From JABFRG01 sp038210445 (GTDB lineage Bacteria; Myxococcota_A; Polyangia; Polyangiales; Polyangiaceae): a DNA stretch of 64,000 nt. Under the pieces are notes generated by a model, which made no database searches, was not told where the DNA came from, and was given only the letters and a program-made list of their open reading frames with translations. The DNA lies in assembly GCA_038210445.1 (NCBI GenBank), contig JBBQWQ010000029.1, positions 25,633 through 89,632 on the forward strand, given 5' to 3'. A program made the position numbers and the translations under genes. Positions 57,855-64,000 of this stretch are shown here, in pieces (position 1 is the stretch's first letter; every line of letters begins with the position of its first letter).

Positions 57855-59900
57855 TCATGGCGCGAATTTGGTGCCGGTCCAGGCGTAGCTTCGGTTCTTG
57901 GTCTTGCCCCAAGGGAGAAGCAGCGGCTCCACGCTCCCGCCCGCGGCGTCTTCCGGCCATGGGTAGGTTTTCTCGGTCCAGCCCTTGGCCACGCCGGGCC
58001 GCACGTCGATGTCGAAGCCGCGCCCGCTCTTGGCGGGGATGAACTGCACCATGCCCTGGATGCGGCTTTTGCCCTGGCTTCGGCCGGTCTCGATGGCGAA
58101 GACGCGGCGGATACCTCGCTCTTCGACGCCGTACACGAAGATGCCGTCGCTATCGACCTTCTCACCGCCGTTTTGAATGTGCCGCGTGCCGCGCACGATG
58201 ATCTCGGCGTTGCCGTCGCCGTTCAGATCGCGCGCGGTTACGTCTTGGATGTCGGCGTCGCCTTCGAACTGATCGAGCGAGAGGTACTCGTAGCGGCTGC
58301 CGCCGCGAAAACCGGGGCCGAACACCAGCAGATCGCGCCCCAGCAGGAGCACGCGCTCGGGCTTCGCGTCCTCGGCCACCGACACCGCCAGGTCGAAGCG
58401 AGGCTTGACCTCGGCGCCCACGCCGCGCGCCTTGCGAAACTCTTCGAGCGCGCGGCCGGAGATGTCGGCGCCCGCCGAGACCTTGGGGGTGGGCACGTCT
58501 TTCGGAAAAGCACGCTCCGGCTCACGGGTGGCGACCGCAGCCGGGGCCGCTCCCGCTTGGGTCACTTCCTTGCCGCGCACGAACTTGCCACCCTCGAGCC
58601 TGTATGCGCGCGCGCGCACGGTGCCCCAGGGGAGCAGGATCGGCTCGGAGCCTTCCAGCGTGGCCTCGCGGTAGCTCGCAAGGTCCCAGCCGCTGGCCTT
58701 GTCGACGGTGATCTCGATCTCGCCCTTGCCGATGCGTGCGGCGTTGGCAATCCGCTTGTCGCCCTTGGTGACGGCGATCTCGTGCCCGAAGACCACCTCG
58801 GGTTCGTCGCCACGAAAGCTCCACACCTCCAGGAGCTCGCGCGTCGTTCCTTCCACCGGAATGCGTCGGCGCACCAGGAGATCGTCCTTGCCGCGGCCGC
58901 TCACGCTGCGCGCTTCCACGCCCAGCACGTCGCCCCCGAGATCGCGGAAGAAGAACTGCTTGCCGTCGCGGAACTTCGGACCGCACACGGTGAGGAAGTG
59001 CCCGTACACGGCGATGCGCTCCTTCGAAGCGTCACCCGCCACGTCGGCCAGCAGGTCGAAGGCCGGAGCAGTGTCGGCGATGCCCTTCGGCTCGAGGAGT
59101 CCCTCGAGCACCGCGATCTCTGGCTCGGTGAGCAGCTGGGGCAGCGCGCGCGGGCTCCCGAACGTGCCGGTGGCCACCGAGGCCTTGCCGCCTTCGGTGA
59201 CGTAGCCCAGGGCGCCGCGCAGGCCCATGTGAATGCCGGTCTCGCCGAAGGCGCTCCACGGGATGGCCACCTCGAAGGTGTATCCTGCACCCTTATGAGG
59301 GGCCTCGACGATCTTCGCGCCAGCCGCCACCTCGCCGCGCTTGGGGCCGCTCACGAAGCGAACCACGCCCGCCGTCTCGCCGGCCTTGCCCGCGAACAGG
59401 CCCACCTCGTGGTGCACGAAGCCGTTTGCCGTGGGGAAGGCGATGGAGAGCCGCGCGTGGTCCTCGCTCTCGGCCGCTTTGCCGGTGCGCACGAAGGTCG
59501 CCGCCTCCACGTCGCCGGCGATGTAGAGCTTGGCGTCGTCGTACTGCATGGCGAACGACGCCTTGGCCTTGGAGCGCCCGGTCTCGAGCTTGGCCGGCGA
59601 GAGCTTGGGCCACTCGCGGAGCAGGCCATCGACCTTCACCTTGGCGTCGTCGAGCACCAGGCGCGCCATGAGCGGCGGTCCGAGGGTGGTCGGCGGCTGC
59701 GCGTTGTCGCTGCCGCCCAGCACCGAGAAGCCGCCCTGGGCCCGGGCCGCCTCGCCGATGGAATCGCCGTCGCCGCCGCTGTGATCGTGGTCGCTGCCAG
59801 CCTTTTCGCCGCCCACCTTGGCATCGTGGCCGCCCGCGCCGCCGCAGGCGACCAGGGTCGCGAGAAGAACGACGGGGGCGAGGGAGCGGGCTCTTTTCAC
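57855..59900 (-). CDS. Large lipoprotein with CBM9-like domain
   Basis: A 681-residue predicted lipoprotein (MKRARSLAPVVLLATLVAC, Cys19). After a His/Asp/Gly-rich stretch (HDHSGGDGD, which could bind metal), residues about 70-235 resemble the CBM9/DOMON-like beta domain (VDGLLREWPKL, YTFEVAIPWSAFGETG). The rest contains beta units with an FG-GAP-like calcium loop (DLNGDGNAEIIV) near residue 550. Two LLPWGT/LLPWGK segments suggest an internal repeat. Substrate unknown. The GTG start overlaps the P-type ATPase stop by 4 bp (GTGA), so the two are co-translated. Confidence 0.7.
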   Translation of the reverse strand: MKRARSLAPVVLLATLVACGGAGGHDAKVGGEKAGSDHDHSGGDGDSIGEAARAQGGFSVLGGSDNAQPPTTLGPPLMARLVLDDAKVKVDGLLREWPKLSPAKLETGRSKAKASFAMQYDDAKLYIAGDVEAATFVRTGKAAESEDHARLSIAFPTANGFVHHEVGLFAGKAGETAGVVRFVSGPKRGEVAAGAKIVEAPHKGAGYTFEVAIPWSAFGETGIHMGLRGALGYVTEGGKASVATGTFGSPRALPQLLTEPEIAVLEGLLEPKGIADTAPAFDLLADVAGDASKERIAVYGHFLTVCGPKFRDGKQFFFRDLGGDVLGVEARSVSGRGKDDLLVRRRIPVEGTTRELLEVWSFRGDEPEVVFGHEIAVTKGDKRIANAARIGKGEIEITVDKASGWDLASYREATLEGSEPILLPWGTVRARAYRLEGGKFVRGKEVTQAGAAPAAVATREPERAFPKDVPTPKVSAGADISGRALEEFRKARGVGAEVKPRFDLAVSVAEDAKPERVLLLGRDLLVFGPGFRGGSRYEYLSLDQFEGDADIQDVTARDLNGDGNAEIIVRGTRHIQNGGEKVDSDGIFVYGVEERGIRRVFAIETGRSQGKSRIQGMVQFIPAKSGRGFDIDVRPGVAKGWTEKTYPWPEDAAGGSVEPLLLPWGKTKNRSYAWTGTKFAP

Positions 59901-62701
59901 GACGGACGTCTCCGGGACATGGGACCGAAGTCGCTGGCCACGACCCCGGTGCGTTGCATCAGCTTGAGCAGCTCGAAGACGGGAACGATGGCGAACGAAA
60001 GGCCCACCAGCAGGAGCCAGTCCATGATCGTGAGCGTGTAGGTCGAGAACACCGCGCGAAGGGCAGGCACGAAGATGGTGACCAGGTGAATCGCCGCGGA
60101 GAGGGCCAACGCCACCACCAGCGGCCACGGGAACACCGGGCGCACGGTGGCCACGCTGCGGGTGGGCGACCGGCAGTTGAGCGCGTGGAACAGAGGCGAG
60201 AGCGCCAGCAGCGAGAACGCGGCGGCCCTGGCGAACAGCGCGCGTGCCGAGTCGTTGCCGGTCTCGCTCCAGGGAATGAAGTAGCAGGCAACCGCGCTGC
60301 CGCCCATGACCACGCCCACCGCGGCGATGCCCAGGTACTCGCGCTTGCCCAGCAGCCCGTCTTTGCTCTTGCGCGGCGGGTCCATCATCTGCGTCGGGTC
60401 TGGCGGGTCTACGCCCAGCGCGAGCGCCGGGAGGCCGTTGGTGACCAGGTTGATCCACAGGATCATCAGCGGGCGTAGCCCCAGCATCTTCGGGAAGAAG
60501 GCGGTGGCGAATACGCACACCAGCAGCCCCGCGTTGGACGAGAGCAGGAAGAAGATGAACTTCTGGATGTTGCGGTAGATGGCGCGGCCTTCGCGCACCG
60601 CGTCGACGATGGTGGAAAAGTTGTCGTCGGCCAGCACCATGTCGGCGGCCTCGCGGGCCACGTCGGTGCCGTCTTTGCCCATGGCGATGCCGATATGGGC
60701 TTCGCGCAGCGCCGGCGCGTCGTTGACGCCGTCGCCGGTCATCGCCACCACGTGGCCCTTGCTCTTGAAGGCCTTCACGATGCGGAGCTTCTGCTCGGCG
60801 GTGACCCGGGCAAAAACACGTGCATATTCCACGCGATCACCGAGGTCGGCGTCGGAGAGCTTGGTGACCTCGGCGCCGGTCAGCGCGATGGCGCCCTCGT
60901 CCCACAGGCCGAGCTCACGGGCGATGGCCACCGCGGTCAGCTTGTGGTCGCCGGTGATCATGACCGCGCGCACGTGGGCCTCGGCGCAGGCGCGAATGGC
61001 CTCCTTCACCCCTTCTCGCGGCGGGTCGATCATCCCCGCGAGGCCCAGGAACGTCAGGTGCTGCTCGATGTCGGTGCCATCGTCGTCGTGGTGCTCCAGG
61101 TCCTCGCGGCGCGCCATGGCCAGCACGCGAAGCGCCTTGCCGCTCATACGCTCGGCTTCCCGAAGAATGCGCTCGCGACCCGCGTCGTCGAGCGGTCGCA
61201 CTTGGTCGCCCATCGCCACGTGGGTGCACAACGGCAGCAAGATGTCGGCGCTGCCCTTGGTGTGCGCCACCCGGTTGCCGCTCTCGTCCAGGGTCACGAC
61301 GGTCATGCGCTTTCGATCGCTGTCGAAGGGCATCTCGCGCACCACCTGCACGCCGGGCGCCACCGACTCCTTGGGGGTCCCGCCCTTGGCGGCCAGGGTG
61401 AGCAGGGCACCTTCGGTGGGGTCGCCCACCACGCGATACGCGCCGTCTTCCTTGCGCTCGATCTTGGCGTTGTTGCACAGCGCGCTGGTGGCCAAGAAAT
61501 CGCGCAGCAGCGGCGACCCTTCCTGCGTCTCGCCCTTGGCGTCGACGATGTGACCGTCCGGGCCGTACCCTACGCCGGTGACTTCGAAGCCCTGGCCGCC
61601 GGCGTACACCTCGCGCACGGTCATCTCGTTTTGCGTCAACGTGCCGGTCTTGTCCGAGCAGATGACGGTGGCCGCGCCCAGCGTCTCCACCGCCGCCAGC
61701 TTGCGGATGATGGCACCCTTCTTGGCCATGCGCTGCATGCCGAGGGCGAGGGTGATGGTGGTGATGGCCGGAAGGCCTTCAGGAATGGCCGCCACCGCCA
61801 GGCTCACCGCCTCGAGGAGGAGCGCGTGCCACTTCTTGTCGGTGAAGACCATGCCCCAGACGAAGAGGAAGAGCGAGAGGCCGAGGCAAACCCACAGAAT
61901 CTGCTTTCCGAAGCTGTCGAGGCGCTCCTCGAGGGGCGTCTTGGTCTCGTTCGGGGCGTTCATGAGCGCCGAAAGCTTGCCGAGCTCGGTGCGCCCGCCG
62001 GTGGCCACCACCACCGCGCGGCCCTTGCCGCGCACCACCAGCGTGCCGGTGAAGAGCATGTTGGCGCGATCGCCGAGGGGCGCGTCCTCCTCCAGCGCCG
62101 CGAGCGCGTCCTTGCCCGCCGGCATCGACTCGCCGGTGAGCGAAGACTCCTGCGCCGCGAGATCGACGGTCTGCAAGAGGCGCGCGTCGGCCGCGATGGC
62201 GTCGCCCGCCTCGAGCTCGAGGATGTCGCCGGGGACCACCTCGGCAGCGGGGATGCTGGTCACCGAGCCATCTCGGAAGACGCGCGCCGACGGCGCCTGC
62301 ATCTTCTTCAGGGCGTCGAGCGCCGCCTCCGCCCGTCGCTCCTGGTAGTAGCCCAGCACCGCGTTCAGCACGACGATGAGGAAGATGGCGATGGCGTCGC
62401 CGTATCGCGCGAGCGTGCCCTGGCTGGCGTCGCTGTTGGTGGCGCCGGTGACCACTGCGATGACCGCCGCCACCAGCAGGGTGATGACGATGGGGTTGGT
62501 GAACTGTCCGAAGAACTGCAGGAGCGCGCTCTTGCCCTTGGGCTCCGGCAGCTCGTTGGTGCCCAGCTCGCTTCGCCGCTTCTCGACCTCCGCGCGCGTC
62601 AGACCCTTCGCCGCATCGGCCCGGAGGCGCTTCAGGACGGTTTCAGCGTTCCCCGCGTGCGGGGAGAAGTCGAGGTCCAAGGAGTCCGGGGTGGGGGGCA
62701 C
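59897..62701 (-). CDS. P-type cation ATPase of the SERCA/PMR1 (P2A) type
   Basis: A 934-residue cation pump. The cation-ATPase N-terminal domain (GLTRAEVEKRRSELGTNEL) is followed by actuator SSLTGES, phosphorylation DKTGTLTQNEMTV and hinge TGDGVNDAPAL. Membrane helix 4 reads AAIPEGLPAITT, as in calcium pumps. However, helix 5 has SSNAGLLV where SERCA has the calcium ligand Glu771, and helix 6 has NLVTNGLPA where SERCA has Asp800. Calcium site I is therefore altered, and the ion is uncertain. A GTG at 62701 is proposed as start; the upstream open frame is not family-like. It overlaps the CBM9-like lipoprotein gene by 4 bp. Confidence 0.88.
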   Translation of the reverse strand: MPPTPDSLDLDFSPHAGNAETVLKRLRADAAKGLTRAEVEKRRSELGTNELPEPKGKSALLQFFGQFTNPIVITLLVAAVIAVVTGATNSDASQGTLARYGDAIAIFLIVVLNAVLGYYQERRAEAALDALKKMQAPSARVFRDGSVTSIPAAEVVPGDILELEAGDAIAADARLLQTVDLAAQESSLTGESMPAGKDALAALEEDAPLGDRANMLFTGTLVVRGKGRAVVVATGGRTELGKLSALMNAPNETKTPLEERLDSFGKQILWVCLGLSLFLFVWGMVFTDKKWHALLLEAVSLAVAAIPEGLPAITTITLALGMQRMAKKGAIIRKLAAVETLGAATVICSDKTGTLTQNEMTVREVYAGGQGFEVTGVGYGPDGHIVDAKGETQEGSPLLRDFLATSALCNNAKIERKEDGAYRVVGDPTEGALLTLAAKGGTPKESVAPGVQVVREMPFDSDRKRMTVVTLDESGNRVAHTKGSADILLPLCTHVAMGDQVRPLDDAGRERILREAERMSGKALRVLAMARREDLEHHDDDGTDIEQHLTFLGLAGMIDPPREGVKEAIRACAEAHVRAVMITGDHKLTAVAIARELGLWDEGAIALTGAEVTKLSDADLGDRVEYARVFARVTAEQKLRIVKAFKSKGHVVAMTGDGVNDAPALREAHIGIAMGKDGTDVAREAADMVLADDNFSTIVDAVREGRAIYRNIQKFIFFLLSSNAGLLVCVFATAFFPKMLGLRPLMILWINLVTNGLPALALGVDPPDPTQMMDPPRKSKDGLLGKREYLGIAAVGVVMGGSAVACYFIPWSETGNDSARALFARAAAFSLLALSPLFHALNCRSPTRSVATVRPVFPWPLVVALALSAAIHLVTIFVPALRAVFSTYTLTIMDWLLLVGLSFAIVPVFELLKLMQRTGVVASDFGPMSRRRPS

Positions 62702-63049
62702 GGCTCTGGGACAGCTATCACAATCGCCGTCTTCGGCGCAGGTGAGTCGCTCCCCGCGCGCCGTCCCGGGCCACGAAAATGAACCCCTGGTTCTGAACAC
62801 TTCGCCTACGCACCGGAGGTTCTCGAGGGGCCGGCTGGTGGATCTGCTGTTAACCAGGGGCGAGGCCGCAATCACGCGAACCGGGCGCGGCCATCTCGAA
62901 GCACTTCCGTAAGTGTCCGCCCACTCTATGGTCGCAAGTACATGATATTGTTGAGTATCGATCCTGAACGCCGGGTCCCTGGTGCGCCCGTGCAGCGCTG
63001 GCAAGATGCTTGCAGCCTACAGGCATTGCAGTCTACAAGGAGTTTTACC
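62702..63049. promoter_or_regulatory. 348-bp divergent intergenic region
   Basis: No gene is seen. A palindrome CACTT-CCGT-AAGTG lies at 62902-62915. A near-direct repeat, TTGCAGCCTACAGG (63010-63023) and TTGCAGTCTACAAGG (63026-63040), lies just before the small gene at 63050 and includes its AAGGAG ribosome site. Either could be a regulator site. No firm -35/-10 pair was found. Confidence 0.45.
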
Positions 63050-63400
63050 ATGTCGCTATCCGTCTTCCCCGCCGCCCCCACCTCCGCAACGCCCGGCTCC
63101 GGCATCCGCGAGAGTGTCGCCGCCCTCTCTGCGCGTTTGCTGCAAGTGCTCGCCGCCGCCCAGGAGGCTGGTACCCGCATGGACCTCGATGCGCTGGCGT
63201 CGGCGCTCGGCGCCGACGTGTCGGCAAAGGAAGACGGCGTGCGTGAGCGGGCTCTCCGCCGTGAGGACGTACGCGCCCTCGTGGCCCAGCTCGACGGCGA
63301 GGGCTTCGTGGATGCGTCGCGCATGCGCCTCACCCTGGCCGGATTCGCCATCGCCAAGTCGCTCCCCGAAAAGGCCACCGGCCTCCGCCTCGTGCGCTGA
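63050..63400 (+). CDS. Small hypothetical protein
   Basis: A 116-residue protein I do not recognise. The N-terminal 20 residues are Ala/Pro/Ser-rich; the rest is predicted helical (AALSARLLQVLAAAQEAG, RREDVRALVAQLDGEGFVD), with some look of a winged-helix or four-helix fold. It has no signal peptide and no Cys. AAGGAG lies 7 nt before the ATG, and a strong terminator follows. It is likely a real, separately regulated gene. Confidence 0.65.
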   Translation: MSLSVFPAAPTSATPGSGIRESVAALSARLLQVLAAAQEAGTRMDLDALASALGADVSAKEDGVRERALRREDVRALVAQLDGEGFVDASRMRLTLAGFAIAKSLPEKATGLRLVR

Positions 63401-63436
63401 GCGCGAGGCGCTCCTTGCGCCGCTGCACAACGAAGA

Positions 63437-63480
63437 ACGGGCGACCGCCAGAAGTGGCGCGTCGCCCGTTTTCGTTTTCG
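63437..63480 (+). terminator. Intrinsic terminator of the 63050 gene
   Basis: ACGGGCGAC / GTCGCCCGT outer stem with inner CGCCA-GAAG-TGGCG hairpin, then TTTTCGTTTTCGTTTTCG. It lies 36 bp after the stop. Confidence 0.85.
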
Positions 63481-63575
63481 TTTTCGTTCTCGTCCGGGCT
63501 AGGTGGCTCGTGTTTTTCGTCGGCTACGTGGCTCTTCCGGTCCGGGAGGCTGCGTGGCGGCGGAGAGCGCCAAGC

Positions 63576-63710
63576 AGGAGACTGAGGGTTTTTGGCCGAG
63601 ACCGAGGGAGGCGCGTTCGCTGGGGGCAGCGCCGGTCGCTCACTCTCCCTTCTCGTGAGGACGGGAGGCGCCGGCATCCCGAAGGTATCGGCCAAAAACA
63701 CCAGTCTCCT
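63576..63710 (+). repeat. Structured convergent-gene repeat, copy D
   Basis: A 135-bp core; the longer form spans 63499-63712 with CTAG at each end. The stem arms are the same as in copy C (AGGAGACTG / CAGTCTCCT, TTTTTGGCCGA / TCGGCCAAAAA). The left part of the interior matches copy A (GCGCGTTCGCTGGGGGCAGC). The CGAAC-TCCT-GTTCG hairpin of the others is replaced by a different segment that can still form CTCAC...GTGAG. The right CTAG supplies the stop codon of the following minus-strand gene. Confidence 0.87.
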
Positions 63711-64000
63711 AGCGGCGACGTCGGAGGAAGGCAGCCGTGAGGGCGAGAAGGGCGAGGGGCGAGAGCAGCGAGGCTCTGTCGCCGCGGCTGGTGTGGCAAC
63801 CGCAGCTGCCGCCTTCCCCGTAGAGCGGCTCGCTGCCGCCGCTCCCCTTTTGCACCAACACCTCGACCCGCGACGCGGGGCTGAGGAGCGCGCCGTCGTC
63901 GGCCCGGAGCACGAACCCGAGCACGGTGCCGGGCGCGACATCGGGCGCCACGAACGAGAGGTTCGCGGTATTGGCGCCATTGAGCTGCACGCTGGGGCCC
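63709..64000 (-). CDS. C-terminus of a protein with a MYXO-CTERM-like sorting tail (partial)
   Basis: The last 96 residues of a minus-strand protein that runs off the right edge of the window. A beta-rich extracellular segment (APGTVLGFVLRADDGALLSP) precedes GGSCGCHTSRGD, a membrane segment (LLSPLALLALTAAFL) and four Arg. Cys motif, membrane helix and Arg tail in this order match the MYXO-CTERM sorting signal cut by myxosortase, which anchors surface proteins. The stop TAG belongs to repeat copy D. Confidence 0.78.
   Translation of the reverse strand, partial: GPSVQLNGANTANLSFVAPDVAPGTVLGFVLRADDGALLSPASRVEVLVQKGSGGSEPLYGEGGSCGCHTSRGDRASLLSPLALLALTAAFLRRRR

Overview
The window is high-GC bacterial chromosome, very probably from a myxobacterium (Myxococcota, most like the Sorangiineae/Polyangia). 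Supporting signs are four Hanks-type Ser/Thr kinases and four histidine kinases in 64 kb, many small lipoproteins with Ser/Gly-, Ala/Pro- or Asp-rich linkers, a C-terminal MYXO-CTERM-type tail at the right edge, and TolQ-TolR-TolR motor-type clusters. This placement is inference from gene content; no rRNA or tRNA gene was found to anchor it.

Layout. 1-5.7 kb: a lipid-anchored glutathione peroxidase, an MlaE-type permease, then a tight run lipoprotein / ECF-like sigma factor / zinc-finger anti-sigma / exported caspase-like protein with a beta-rich C-terminus. 5.7-10.9 kb: HIT protein, a lipoprotein (paralogue at 48.4 kb), nadA, acyl-CoA synthetase, lipoprotein. 11-22 kb: signalling region with a zinc-ribbon kinase, a hybrid PAS histidine kinase, two divergent kinase + TPR/PEGA modules and a membrane histidine kinase. 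22-28.3 kb: lytic transglycosylase, pyruvate kinase, lysA, feruloyl-CoA-synthase-like enzyme. 28.3-33.3 kb: helicase-associated-domain protein divergent from a DNA methyltransferase + HD phosphohydrolase pair. 33.5-36 kb: membrane protein and GAF histidine kinase. 36-40.5 kb: two divergent ExbB-ExbD-ExbD clusters around a 714-bp promoter region. 40.6-42 kb: GH75 chitosanase and a Cys-rich lipoprotein. 42-47.8 kb: mreB-mreC-mreD-mrdA-rodA elongasome operon, followed by rpmG (L33). 48.4-56 kb: lipoprotein, RRM protein, histidine kinase, GAF protein, LolC/E permease. 56-64 kb: Ser/Thr kinase, CBM9-like lipoprotein + P-type ATPase, a small unknown protein and the C-terminus of a MYXO-CTERM protein.

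The most unusual signal is not a gene. A structured repeat of about 125-135 bp occurs four times (near 22.0, 33.3, 40.7 and 63.6 kb). Each copy lies between two converging genes, and its same end always lies at, or within 5 nt of, the stop codon of the gene reading into that end. The closing stems differ in sequence between copies yet remain complementary. Two copies have a longer form with terminal inverted repeats bounded by CTAG. I read it as a MITE-like family that may act as a 3'-end RNA element.

A second recurring pattern is a TATNNT/TACNNT hexamer 6-11 nt before many start codons that lack a Shine-Dalgarno sequence, which suggests leaderless transcription. Coordinates of starts are my choices from signal peptides, ribosome sites and stop-start overlaps; alternatives are noted where real doubt remains.
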